Shown here: positions 35,075-47,542 of the stretch, in pieces
Position numbering within the stretch: position 1 is the first letter of the stretch
How the letters are laid out: each line of letters starts with the position of its first letter
Assembly: GCA_009733775.1 (NCBI GenBank)
Contig: WOGZ01000212.1
Coordinates: forward strand, 1 to 59,864
From: Alectoria sarmentosa
Taxonomy: Eukaryota; Ascomycota; Lecanoromycetes; Lecanorales; Parmeliaceae
DNA length: 59,864 nt
Direction of reading: 5' to 3'
The notes under the pieces: model-generated
What the model was told of the DNA's origin: nothing
Database searches by the model: none
Seen by the model: only the letters and a program-made list of their open reading frames with translations
Position numbers and translations under genes: made by a program

Positions 35075-36925
35075 ATGCGAGGCTTGTACTCAGCTCTCAC
35101 AGCGTGCACTTTAATCCTCAACGTCACTGCCGCCTTGCAGCACCCACGTCTGCGCGATGTATCCCGCAGAGGTCAAGACAAGGCCAACAAGGCAGTGCGT
35201 GAGGCTACATATGAGAGATTGAACGCACGTCAAACAGATGAGTCCACGAGTGCCACTTCGCAATTCCTCACTAGCGCTACATCCAGTCAGTCCCTGTCTT
35301 TTTATCCCATCTCACACGTGGCTTACAACTCGCAGAGTACAAGATCGACTCGCTGCCCGATGTCAACTTTGACATTGGTGAGATGTACTCCGGATTGATC
35401 CCAATCGACGAGAAGAATGCTTCAAGAGCCCTGTTCTTCATGTTCAATCCAACCATCGGAAAGCACGTCGACGAAATCACAATTTGGTTGAACGGCGGAC
35501 CGGGTTGCAGTTCCTTGGAAGGCTTTTTCCAGGAGAACGGCAGGTTTCTGTGGCAGCCAGGAACATTTGCTCCTGTCGAGAACCCATAGTACGTGTTGCT
35601 GATCCTTCCTATCCTGAACCAAATTCTAACGTGATCTAGCTCGTGGGTGAACCTGACAAATATGCTGTGGTATGTCTTGCCCCCATTTGGTGTATCGGTG
35701 TGATGACTAACGTGGGATTTAGGGTTGAGCAACCCGTCGGCACTGGCTTCTCGATTGGCGAAGTCACCGCCAAGGCCCAGGAGGAGACTGCCCAAGACTT
35801 TATCAAATTCTTCAAGAACTTTGAAAAGACCTTTGGCATCAAGAACTACAAGATATATGTCACCGGTGAAAGTTATGCGGGTCGCTACGTTCCATACATC
35901 TCGGCAGCGATGTTGGACCAGGAAGACAAGGAGTACTATGACCTTTCCGGTAGGTGGCCCTCCGCAACCCATCACTTTCTCCTGCTAACCTGTCTTACGC
36001 GCCTATAGGAGCACTCGTCTACGACCCTTGCATCGGCCAATTCGACTACACACAGGAGGAGGTCGCAGCCGTACCCTTCGTTGTCGAGAACCAAGCCCTC
36101 CTCCAATTCAACGCCTCTTTCCTTGCCCAGCTCGAAAGTCTCGACAAATCCTGCGGATACGCCGAAGTGCGAGAGAAGTACCTCACCTTCCCACCTCCTG
36201 GAAACCAGCCAGCAGTATTTTTCAACTACACCAGTGAAGCCAACTGCGATGTCTTCGACATGATTGACAATGCCGCCTTGACAAACAATCCCTGCTTCGA
36301 CATCTACGAAGTCAATCAACAGTGTCCACTCCTCTGGGACGTCCTCTCCTTCCCCACCCAACTCGTCTACACCCCCGAAGGTGCAAGCACCTACTTCAAT
36401 CGCTCCGACGTCAAAGCCGCCATTCACGCGCCCTCATACGTCGACTGGGCTGAATGCGCTGTCAACCCCGTCTTCATTGGCGGTGTCGAAGAAGGCGGCT
36501 ACTACAACGGCGGCCCCGAAGGCGAAGGCGACCTCTCGGCCGATCCAATCCAGCACGTACTCCCCCAGGTCATTGAAGGTACGAACCGCGTGCTCGTTTC
36601 AAACGGGGACTTCGACATGATAATCATCACCAACGGAACTCTCCTGTCGATCCAGAACATGACCTGGAATGGCAAGCTGGGCTTCCAGAAGCAGCCGTCC
36701 ACGCCGATTGTTATCACGGAGCCGGATCTCCAATATGAGGCCGTGTTCGCGGCAAATGGGGCTGCTGGATATGATGGGCCGCAGGGGACCATGGGCGTGC
36801 AGCATTATGAGCGTGGGTTGATGTGGGCGGAGACATTCTTGAGTGGGCACATGCAGCCCGAGTTCCAGCCGAGGGTGACGTACCGGCATCTGGAGTGGGT
36901 GCTGGGAAGGGTCAATGCGCTTTGA
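35075..36925 (+). CDS. Serine carboxypeptidase, peptidase family S10
   Basis: Secreted enzyme that removes C-terminal amino acids at acid pH. Five exons (35075-35285, 35336-35588, 35640-35669, 35723-35949, 36009-36925) give 545 residues with introns of 50, 51, 53 and 59 bp; exon 3 is only 30 bp. Residues 1-20 are a signal peptide, followed by a charged propeptide-like stretch. The oxyanion-hole motif is WLNGGPGCSSLEG. The catalytic triad is Ser215 (GESYAGRYVP), Asp (NGDFDM, 441-443) and His521 (SGHMQPE). The VEQPVGTGFS motif starts at the exon 3/4 junction. Many Asn-x-Ser/Thr sites suggest glycosylation. All frames are intact, and length fits the family. Confidence 0.95.
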
Positions 36926-38789
36926 GGCACGGTCCTGTCGTCGTGTAGATATGTCCGATAGTGAAGATGAAAAGCCAACTACTGTACACTAAAAGACCTT
37001 GTCACTTACAAATTATTCGATCTCGCTTTCCATCCTCTAATATCGCAAATCCATCTGTAAAAAAATCGCTTGAAATATAAACCTCACAACCCAACGAAAT
37101 AGTGAGTGGAATCAAGCTAGATAAATCATACCATACCAATCTACCCTCATCAAGCACAAGCACAAGCCCAAATCGCGTCCTATCCCACAAAGCACACACC
37201 CCAACCCCGCCGCAAACCTCATCATCCCTTCCTTTCGCCACTCCGCACGCGTGCGCGGCGCTCAGAACATCTCTCAAAACGAAACGCGGCAGACGGATAT
37301 AAAGACGCGAGATTGTTGGAGCATACCGTCAGAAAGAAAGAAAGAGAGAAAGAAAATTGAAGCAGGCAGGCACGCAGGCACGCAGACGGTGCAACAGTGT
37401 CTTATAGATTAAATTCGAGTGTGGAGCTAGTGGAGTTGAGGAAGGGAGGGAGATGAGATGAGATGAGATGAGATGAGATGGATCGCGACGACAGTGAATG
37501 AAGAGAGGAAAGCGGGGGAAGTAGAGTACTTTGTTATTGAGTAAGTATCGTCGATGCCTCATCCAAACAAACAAAATACACATATGTATGTATATACATG
37601 ACTCAACTCAACTCACGTGCTAGATCCGGCTGGGGGGTGGGGAGAGCCACCTCACTGCTACAACCACCGCGTAACGAAGGATTGTGTGGGGGGGTGGGGG
37701 GGGGGAAGAACAAGTTTGATACCGCATTAGCTTCTTGATGAATGAATGAATGAATGATAGCGGGGAGACTCCAGCAGCTGCGCGGTGATGTGTAATAAAT
37801 AGTACTTAGTCGCGACAATTAATAATGCAGGGTTGGCAGTTTTTTAACTTACCCGACTTGGATTTTTACTTTTCTCGTAAACCACACGATATGCGAGGAA
37901 TGCAGAGGCACCATCGGGAGGGTCGGGCATCGAGGCATTAATTAAGTGAGTGAGAGGTTGTATACGTCAAGCATCACTTCAGAGGGTTTTGGAGTGCTTG
38001 TGCTGGTTGGTATGGTATGGGAAGGGAGATGGATGGATGGATGGGACGATGAGTTTGTAGCATTAAGCAAGCTGACTATCTATTTATTTATTTATATATT
38101 TATGCTCTTCCGAATGTAAGCACCATTGATCGTGATTCGTTGCTGCGAAGTCGTTGCTCCGGTGTGAGATCATAAACAGGACTACGGTTCTTGAAAAAGT
38201 CATCGAGAATGTCGAGTGGTGCGATTTCGTCGCCAGAGCGCTTAGGGATCGCCTAATGGTCGCGATGGACGTCTTCTTCTACGTCTTCGTTCTTGTTCCA
38301 TCGAGTAGCACCTTTCTCGCAAGATGTCTTGGCTGTAGGGTCTGGTTCCTAGATTTGACACGCTGCCAATCGATGGGATAGCGTGATACCACCGATATTA
38401 TCGTAGTCTAGGGACAGATGCTGGACTGGCTGCCAGTGGAGTCCTTGGTGTTTTTTCAGGGATGAATGAAGGGTTCTGGAAGATTAACGGATCGATAGGT
38501 ATTTGGGGGTTTATGATGTTGGGTTTGGATGGTTATGTCGATGGTTCCAAGGAGGATGGGATATGGGGTATAGGTGAAGGGGTGGAGATTGGGCTATCAA
38601 TTTGTGATGCCATTGGGGTGAAGAAGGTTCAATCTTTCATTAAGTAAAAGAGTGCAGGGAGACACGGTGACCTCATGAGGCTAGGGACCCCTTCTATCTA
38701 CCTGCCACCACGACCAAACTCCGTCCAAACAACTCTATCTACAAGATCTTGCCCAAGACCCCAACAAAGCAATCTTGAGTAAATTCTTA
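36926..38789. other. Convergent intergenic region with simple repeats
   Basis: About 1.9 kb between convergent genes. It holds (AGATG)6 at 37451-37480, a G-rich run near 37685-37708, (AATG)n near 37738-37756 and (ATGG)n near 38028-38043. No open frame looks like a gene. Confidence 0.6.
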
Positions 38790-40358
38790 CTAAGAAAGAA
38801 TCTGACCGTTGTGGTTACAGAAAGAATACGGAGAACCACCACTGAAGAATAGATACTCCCCAACATACGAGTACGGAACGTTGACGCACAAACTGCCATC
38901 CGAACAGCCGTCGCAGCCATCAACTGCAAAGCCGGGTTGTGGTGGGCAGTCGACGAATTCGTACGTAGTGCCAACGTGGCTGGGATTGAGATCCCTATAT
39001 CCCCCCGTGAGCCAGAGATTCATGTACTCAACGTATTTTTGGTGCGTTGTAGGGTGCTTACCATGTGCAAACTTTGACATTGCTAAGACAAGAAGCCGAG
39101 ACACCAGAATTTGAAACGCTGACAACAGGGTCCGAACCGCCTTGAACCTGGCACTGAGCCGCGCCATTGAAGAGCAGATCTGGCGTCGTCCAATTGCCGA
39201 AGAAGGTATCCATGTCGCTCGTAGGGTCCAGAGAAGGATTTTGGTTGTTCGTTAGGGTGAAAGATACGTCGATCGCTTGGTTCCAGTAGTAGGCGCCGCA
39301 AACACTGTTACCGTCATAGCCGGAGCCGCAGCCAGTGATGTTCCAGTTGGGGTCCGATCCATTGGTCATGAGGGCGTTCATGTCGGTGTCGATGGCGCGG
39401 GCAACGACCCATTTGTTGGCCTGCAGACACTGGGAAATGACATACGTGTTGAGCGCAGTCAAGATAGAATCAGACTGGGAGGGAACCGTTGGCAAAGGGG
39501 TGACAGAGAAGTCTCCGGACCCGGTGAAGGCAAGGAAGGTCGTTGGGTCATTTTGGATGGCGGATAGCGCCGAAGTCACATTGTCTTGTAGGTAGTCAGT
39601 CACAGTTCCCATGGCGTTGGATATCTGGTCGAATTGTGCGAATTGCGAGTCGAGAGTGCCCAGAGGGAAGAGATACTTTGCGACAGCGATAGCCTGCTGC
39701 GCTCCATTGAGCACGGTACCTATGAGTGGGCCCACATCAGGAGCCAGGAAACTGAGACCAATGGACAAAGCAGTGAGGATATCGTTGAGGGCCCCATTGG
39801 TCGTTCGCGGCGGATCCAGCATAGCGACAATCGCACCCACGCTGTCGGTTGCAGAAGATCTCGCATTGCCAATGGCAGCGTAGTAGGAATTGAAGAATTC
39901 CCAAACAGCGTAGATGTTGTACGCGACGTAAAAGTCTTCGACGCTCAAATTCTGACTCTGGAAGGATGGCCAGTTGGGTGGAGGGCAGGTCGCACTGGTG
40001 ATGCCGACGCAATCGTTGTCGCCGAGTTGGACGGTCCCGAGGAAACATTGAGCGAAGGATTGGCCAGCTGAGCATTTTGCGCTGTTGCTGGTCCACCAGT
40101 CCGTTATGTACTGGGTGATAGAAAGGGTAGCCCAGCACCCGGGGTTGATGGGGTTCACCCCTGCGCGAGAGATCAGCCGAGGCACATACCAGTAAGTGCT
40201 GTAGGGATTGGGCAAGACATCTTAGCCGTTCGTCATAGCTCATCGATGGGAGAAATACCTGCCGGGTCACTGCAGCTAGCGGCGCTGGACTGGGCGTGTA
40301 CAAACACAAGACCTTGAAGTAAAGACACGCCCGTAAAAATGATCCTATTGTATTTCAT
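38790..40358 (-). CDS. Large secreted fungal protein of unknown function
   Basis: Exons 40358-40259, 40220-39062 and 38994-38790 give 487 residues. The ATG at 40358 gives a signal peptide (RIIFTGVSLLQGLVFVHAQ). The middle holds paired-Cys blocks (SAKCSAGQSFAQC) near the start, a long Ala/Leu helical region around LTALSIGLSFLAPDVGPLIG, and several N-glycosylation sites. A Cys-rich C-terminal part follows (VDCPPQPGFAVDGCDGCSDG) and ends in CNHNGQ. I recognise the type as a secreted glycoprotein of filamentous fungi but cannot name a domain. The first intron would be only 38 bp (40221-40258); it is needed to keep the frame and the signal peptide, and is unusually short. The second intron is 67 bp (38995-39061). 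No enzyme motif seen. Confidence 0.82.
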
Positions 40359-42075
40359 CTTCTAATAGGAGAGGGTAGTTCTTTGAGCAGATTCAGAAGA
40401 AAAGAGATGGTCGGTCTGTTCTATTTGTTGGATGACTTCTAAGTCTTATGTAGCTGTAGCAGTCGTCTCTCAGAGTGGACTTGGCCGTAAGTTTGAGACA
40501 TACCTAAGTACATAGCCAACCACAGCGCGGGTCGCGTCTGAGAACTCCAAATCTTTGTTGGACCTTCTGGACACCAGATCGATGGGAGCCCAACCACACC
40601 AAGCCATGCTAAGCTTTGCAGGGAGTTCTCCATGTGCAATCACCGACACAGTTGTTGCTGCTACCACGAAAACGCAACGTTGCAATTCTTCTTGTAAGAG
40701 ATTTCTGCTGACTCTTCAAAGGTTTTAGCTTGCAATGGACTCTACGATCACGGGAAGATTAAGAAAGGAACGTCGTAATGAGGCAGTGCAGTACGGAAGA
40801 TCAAAGCGCACAAATAGAGAGCTGGAACCGGAGCAAGCAGGCATAGTCAATTCGCCAAACAAAAGGTAAACAGAGGCAGTACCTCAGATAGACGAGGTAA
40901 AAATAGAGAATGCACCAGATCAGCCGCGTTGAGGAGCGTTTATGTCTCAAAATAGCCCGCGTTTGTATTGTAAGGACGGGATGTTCAAAACACTGGTGAC
41001 ACGAAAGGTATTATTGGAACAATATCACCACCATGTTCAAATGGCTCAGGTACTTCCTTATTGTTGAAGATACTCGGAAAGGCGAAATTTATCTTCATGG
41101 ATAGGTAGGTGGTGAAGACTGAGGAGTTGCATAGGGTGGTTCAGCCTCCTCGGGCTTGGCAATCGCTAGGTGGGTCGTTAGCGTCCCGCATCCAACCCCA
41201 AAATTCCAAATCCCCAGGCCGGGATTGGGGGCCGATGTAGACCGAGCGCCACCATAGCCAGGCAGCTGATCGCAAGATACCCTACTGGTGCCGTCTCCGC
41301 TACGTCGCCGGCGACCTCACTATCGATGCTGTGGAACGGAACTCTAGACGTAAAGCCCAGCTGTGATGTCATTGCTACAGTGGCGGACTTCCCCACTATC
41401 TCACTTCGTCACCGCTCTCTCTCCTCGTCCACACTTTCTCCTTCTCGTCATCGTCGTCAAGTCTTCGTGGCCCCTCCGCAAAAAACAGCTTCTCTATACA
41501 TGTATCATGCAATTTGGCCTCAAGCTTCGCTGGGACCGGCCCTCTCCAATGAGGTGATGGCCCGGCGCCGGAGACGATCTCTTTCAGAAATTACTGGGTT
41601 ACACCTTTGTCTGTGACTTCGTTGTGATGTTAATAAGCCTGTCGACTCGCACACAGAGTTTTGGCGATCTAGCGCACCAGAATTTTCTGCTAGTAGCGTG
41701 GAGAGAGGTAGAGAATATAGGTTTCCAGATTTGGTCTCTCGCGGCGAAGGGGTCGAAAGCGAGGACAGTATGATTGACCGCGAGGCGCGGAGAAGCAGGA
41801 GATGTGTTGCTCTTGTACTACGACCACTAACCAAGTCGAGCTAGGGTCTGGTGGACCAAGTCTCATCCATCTTCAGCTTAATTGGCTAAACATTGTGAAC
41901 CTGTCACATAAGGCTGCCCAATCAATGGCCGACTCGGTCCCCCTTGAGGCTGAGACCGCTGAACCCCGCTTCAGACGACTCAATTACTCCGAACAGCGGC
42001 CTTTCTACATTGATGAGATTAACAGACTTCTCTTGCGTGGCTCTAGAGCCCTTCTGTACGACTCTTGGATAGACG
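40359..42075. other. Intergenic, no supported gene
   Basis: About 1.7 kb containing two divergent promoters. Frames at 40439-40685 (minus), 41178-41396 (minus) and 41326-41834 (both strands) lack motifs. Nothing else seen. Confidence 0.45.
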
Positions 42076-44554
42076 ATGGATCCTGTTTCTCCATTCGTCA
42101 TCCTCGGTGCCGTAACTTCAGCCGGTGGAGCTGCCTTCAATGTGTCTACGAAGCTGTACAGCTTCATAAAGGCGACCAAGGCCGTTGACAAGTCGGTTGA
42201 AGCGTTGTATCGCGAGGTTAAGGGACTCGAGACTACCCTGTACACTGCCCAAAGAACTCTTACTAAGACTGTGAGAGATCACGCCAAAGATCCTGCGTTG
42301 TCAGCCGACGGTATAATGGCTTCAATCGAGAATGGAGCTCAAGACTGTCGGGTCACTGTTGAAGCTCTCAACAGCCTTGTGCAAGATGTTGGAACAAACA
42401 ATCGGACTACAAACCCCTTCAAAAAAATGTTGAAGCAGTTGAAACTAAATCTCAGTACGGATCAAATTGAAGCTGTCAGAGGTCGTGTCCACACTCATAG
42501 CATTTGTTTGCAACTCTCCCTTCAAACGCTAGCCGTGTAAGTCTAAACTTCTCATCTGCTTGATCGCTCTCTGACTCCGATCTTAGAGCGCTAAGCTGTT
42601 CATCGCCGACCAGTATGAACGGTACAGTGGCTCTAGACTTAGAGGTCATTACGTCAAAGCTTGACCACTTGGCCTCCACCGTGGCACGCGCGCATATGGC
42701 TCAAAGCTCTGAGGAGGCGCAGCTTCCAAAGATTTTCCAGAATCCAGACCTGCAGGATCACACCCGGCGGCTTAGGATTAGCGCAAATGCGGTTCTCAGT
42801 AATGCCAGCACTGTTATTGATGCCGGATCTTCACAAGAAGGCGGCAGCCAATACATTCCCACCACATTCTCCGAATTCGGAGTTCCTTTGGACAACGCGA
42901 AAAGATCCAGAATAGAGGAGTGGACTCAAAACACAGTCATAGGCGTCGAGGAGTATGGGTCAATAGGAGGACGCTCAGACAAAGGCGGGCACTCGTCCAC
43001 TTCCATCGACCGAAGTCCGACGTCTAACGTGAGCTTAGCTTCTACGAAGCTCGAGAATGATACCGATCTTCTCATTGTGAAACTCTGTTCAAGAATGCCG
43101 AACGATACTGGACTGAAGCCAACTATTCGGAAGCCGAGAAATTTCTTCGAGCTGGGATGAATCGGGTTACAAACTTTGTCGCAAGCAAGCAGCAAAATTT
43201 CGACTTGAACGACGTCTCGTTAAAGCTTGCATTTACTCGCTTGCACCAAGCAGATTTCGATGGGGCTCGGAAGCTCTTTGATTCCTTACTAGATTCCAGA
43301 GAGTGTCTGGAATCTTTTCGGAAAAAGTTCGCAACCACAGACGAGGTTTCCCACAAGAACTATGCGTATTTCGGTCTCGCACAAATTTATCTCTGCCAAA
43401 ATCTCCTCACCGATGCAGAGTTTATGTGCCAGAGATGTATCGACCATTGGGAACCCAGCACCGACACGAAGGTCAAGAACCCCTATTCCAAAAGCCTGCA
43501 ACTCATGGCGTGTATACACGAAGCGAAGGGGGATTCGGCAGTGGCTAGAATTTTCTCCGAGCTCGCTGTTGCAGAAGGTCTTGAGTCCAATGGAACGACC
43601 CCGTATATGTTAGAAGTTCAGAGAATCCAAGTGGAGATTGAATCGAGCAAACGTCATGAAAAAGCCGAGATTGAAAGAGCGACGGCTGAGAGAGAAAGAG
43701 TAACGGCCGAGAGTGTTGAGCCTATTCTCTTGACTCTAGATTACCCGCTTTCTAAGAAAGACTTTAATGCAACCCATGCTCTGACGCGTGTTGCCGGAAA
43801 ACGTTCTGGGAAAACAATGGGTCCTGGAAAGCTTGGCCAAACGTTCAGTCCCACAGCTGAGGACATTGCAAAAACCGTGAAATATCTGTTGGCCGAGGGC
43901 GCAAATGGAGACAAAGCACTAGGAGCAGCCTGTGAAAAAGGCAATATTCTCATCGCTCAGCTTTTGTGTGACTCCGGTGCTGATGTCAATACGGTGGACA
44001 AGGCTGGGTGGACACCCATACTACGTGCCGCGAGATGTGGAAAGTTGGCTGTTGTGAAATTCCTATGCGATCGTGGTGCAGATCTTGAACTGGCCGTAGA
44101 AGACAAACACCTTGTTGGTGTCTCCCCGTCACTAGGAGAAAGAACGTTACACCTCGCGGCGACGAGTGGCCATGCAGCCGTGGTAGAACTGTTGCTGGAG
44201 CGAGGAGCCCATGTGAATTCGCGGGATCGTCACGACTATCCGCCTCTTTACTCCGCTGTTTTTGCGGGGCATCTAGATGTAGTGAAGACCCTCTGTGACG
44301 CTGGCGCAGATCTTGAGGCTCGGGATAATTTTCCTCTAGATACACCGCTGACTTACCTGCTCCGTTTCTGGCACCACAGTAGCACAGACGTGGAAATACT
44401 CAAAATTCTGTGCGAGAGCGGTGCGGACGTCTCGGCAATAACACGGGATGGCCGATCGGCATTGGATGTTGCGAAGTTGGCAGGAAGGGATGTCGAGAAG
44501 GTGTTGATGCAATACTGCGATAAGAACAATAAAAGGAAACCTCCAAAGCGATAG
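42076..44554 (+). pseudogene. HeLo-like / TPR / ankyrin protein, frameshifted
   Basis: Three recognisable parts. Residues 1-155 (42076-42536) match the fungal HeLo-like N-terminal domain of STAND proteins (MDPVSPFVILGAVTSAGGAA, then EALYREVKGLETTL); relatives such as HET-s insert in membranes and trigger cell death. A 50-bp intron (42537-42586) follows, then a Ser-rich linker. TPR-like helices start around 43085 (LFKNAERYWTEANYSEAEKF) and run to about 43600. A charged coiled-coil segment comes next, and five or so ankyrin repeats (GHAAVVELLLERGAHVNSRD) end at 44552. Between linker and TPR the frame changes at about 43083: CTCT stands where CT would keep the frame. No AG acceptor lies between the in-frame TGA at 43058 and 43085, so an intron cannot explain it. 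There is no NACHT domain. Probably a disabled or strain-specific allele. Confidence 0.75.
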
Positions 44555-44845
44555 TAGCATCAGCTTTGACTGACGCAAATGTTGTCGAGGATCTGCTCTC
44601 AAAATAATTCTGGGCGAGTCTTTGATTTATGATCGGCTCGCGGCGACTCGTTTTCGTTCAACAATGTTAATAGAACACAATTCAAATCAAACACTGGGCT
44701 GCGTCCTTTTGGTTCAATGGTTCTTCTCAACAGCCTCAGGACTCGTGTAGTACGAACTCGGACAGTGAGAGTCACCGGTTTGACCAGATTTGCTTGTAGA
44801 AGCAACCGCTATCAGATCCTACGAGCACACTAAGCACAACAAGCC

Positions 44846-47034
44846 TCACCCAAGCACCTCATCGACATCATCCATCACCGGATCCCTCAACCCCCAAGAA
44901 GGCTGACGAGGATTCGTCCACACTCTATCAATCGGCGCTTCCCACATCCAAAAACCCTGCCTCCAATTTTCTTTCCCAAGCCTTTCTGAAACTCCATCTG
45001 TCTGATAAGCTCCCAATGTATCTCCCGCAGTCGTTGCGAACTCAAACGTCTCTACCGGCCATCGCAACTCAACGTCTTTCGGATTATCAGTCACATCTGG
45101 TCTCTCCGGTGGCCAGTCTTTGTTGACTGGGAAGGGGAAACTGGGGCGTCGGATGCTTAGGGAGAGTCCGACTGTTGATGGCGGGTTGCGAGCAGGCTGA
45201 TCGAGGCGAATGGCTGTCCATGCCATGAGGCCGTGTGGGGCGTCAAGGCAGGCAGTTGGGATATCATGTTTGTGGGCTGTGAGATTGATAGTCATTGACC
45301 ACGCATCAGACCCGGGAGGGATAGTAGCACCGCCGTCTTTATAGAAGTCTAAGTTCCGAATCACCCAGTCCACGGCACCAATCGTAACAATGACCCTACT
45401 ACCCGAATCTGGCTTTCCGAACGCCTCAGTCTTGCCTACGAGTTTGATAGTGAGGACGCATGCCTCATATTCGCTAAGTAGGACACTGAGCGCCGTCAAA
45501 AAAACAGCGCTACGATCCACCCTCCCCGTAGCATTCCTCAAGTAAACATCTTTCGAGTCGAAGCGATGACGACTGAATACAGCTCGGTATCGCCCAGGAG
45601 GCTGCAGTTCCCCATTCGGCGCAAGATCGCCAGGACACACGTTCGTGGCACACTTGATCAGCGGGCTGTCTCTCGGTTTGCCTGTCAGCGTGCGCAGGAA
45701 TTTGGGATGGACTCTGTAGAATCTGTTGTTGGGTTCCTGTTTTTCTAGCAGGGCGTTGATTTCGGCAGCGATGGTGTAGTTATCAGAGTGTTTTGCGAAT
45801 TCATCCGCCCAATTTTCTATGGCAGTGGCATCGCTTTCGGAAACGGCGTCTTGGGTTGAAGAGGTATGACCAACGACTAGGCCCGTGTTGGCGTCGATGA
45901 CCGGACCGCCTGAGTTGCCTGTTCCAAGACGTTAGCGAAGATGCGATCTACGAGGGTAGCATTCATTACCTTCGAATTGATCCAAATCCGTTGTATAAGT
46001 TCCATAGCCAGCAATGCTATGGGAGAAAGGATCGCCGTCGTCGTCCGCGAGAGAGTGCCGCAGCACGTGGCCTCTTGCCGACACTTTCAATTGCGTGCCC
46101 AAAGGAGTGCCGATGTTGTAGAGTTGACTTCCAAAATTCGGAGGTTTGATTGAAAGCCTTGCTTTCTTGAGGAGGGAAAGCTGGTAAGGTGTTCCTTTCA
46201 GTTTGAAAATTGCAGAGTCCCATCTTCGCTCCCAACGAGCAGTCTCGAGTGGATCTGTTGCGGAGGGGGCAGGTCCATGGGTATCACAAAGTACAACTCT
46301 TTCAATCTCAAAGATCTCTGATTCTGTAAATGTTTTCTTACTCACGACCTCGCCAACCCAATTGAAAACCACTCTGAGCTCACCCAACTGACCATCAACT
46401 AGCGCCTTATGCAAGCAATGCCCCGCCGTTCCCACATACCCATCACCAAGATGATAAGCTGAACAGAACTTCGGACCGATCATATACTGACTAGCTGGTA
46501 CAAACCGACTGAAAAACTCAGTCTTATCGCTCGGCCACTCCAAAGCATCTATTTTATCAGATAAAGCTTCGGCTTCTGGACCAACGTAGGCCGTAGATGG
46601 ATTTGTAGTACTACTGCAGAAAGAATTCTTCAAAGAGTCCTTGTCATGTCGCACGCAATCGGCGAGATTATTTCCCCATATCGAATCCAAGTCGGTCTCC
46701 TTACGGGGGGGGTCGTATGACCAATTGCTCCCTACCGGACTCCAGCCAAATTCGGGCTTTAGGACCGTGATCACACAAGTAGCTTTCACGTTGCTAGCTC
46801 AAGTCAGTCACCCACCACGACGCAGCGTAGCTGGTTGCAGAAAAGGAGACGGATACAGCCTTGAGGCTGATTGGAGTTTAGAAGATGCGGTAGAACCCAC
46901 TCCTCAACATCTGCAAGCCCAATCCCAGAACTCGCCGCATCAGCCTCAATCCTGTGATCAAACTCAAGCGTGTGTGGGTCATCGAAAGACCCATCGGAGA
47001 CGTGCCAATCATTGTAGCGCTCGGCCAGAGGCAT
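44846..47034 (-). CDS. Trypsin-like serine protease with long C-terminal region
   Basis: Exons 47034-46857, 46797-45970 and 45918-44846 give 692 residues; introns are 59 bp (46798-46856, a CTGAC branch site near its end) and 51 bp (45919-45969). The triad is complete: His186 (VGTAGHCLH), Asp253 (RRWDSAIFKL) and Ser338 (EGNSGGPV, the Ser exon joined at the Gly). No signal peptide, so it is probably intracellular. Residues 1-120 and about 400-692 are outside the protease fold and unrecognised; the latter contains several beta-rich stretches ending at WGLRDPV. The gene is tail-to-tail with the HeLo-like/ankyrin gene, 291 bp apart. Proteases and peptidase-like domains occur in fungal cell-death proteins, so a functional link is possible but is inference. 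Confidence 0.85.
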
Positions 47035-47542
47035 AAGTAGAGCAGAGAGCCGCTAAAGATAAGGCTCGATCTTTCTCAGCCCATGACAGACACTCCGATC
47101 TCTATCATCTAAAATTGAGACCTTGCAGCGCAAAGCAGATGAATATAGCAGTACAAACCTGTGGTTATTGCAGCACTCTCTATCGCTCTTTGGCATCTCG
47201 TGAACGTGGACCCAACGACAATTGGTTGGAAAAGCGCTAGTAGAAAATTGGACTGACCTAGTGATATCATGCTGCATTTGGTCACGTGACTTTATCGATG
47301 CGAAAAAAGCAAGGGGTGACGTGACGTGACTTCACGGGACGCAAAGTGGGCACCAAGGTACGTTATAAAGACACATATCCGTATTCTACTAAACACACTT
47401 GGTACTGTAAGCCCTGAGTAACATAGCAAGAGCTGTACCTACCTACACGCGCCAGGCTATAGCCTGTATGCTCATCTTTGGCACGCCGGGACCTACGAAG
47501 TTCATCGACCAGCAAGATACCAAGACCCTCGAATAATCTGTC
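47035..47542. promoter_or_regulatory. Divergent promoter region with CACGTG and GTGACGTGAC motifs
   Basis: About 500 bp between the protease (minus) and an F-box-like gene (plus). It contains tcacgtgac at about 47283-47291 and a gtgacgtgacgtgac run at about 47316-47330, both of bHLH/bZIP-site type. No gene seen. Function not shown. Confidence 0.35.

Noticed and set aside
43056..43085. An intron to explain the frame change in the HeLo-like/ankyrin gene
   Set aside because: No AG acceptor exists between the in-frame TGA at 43058 and the start of the TPR-coding frame.
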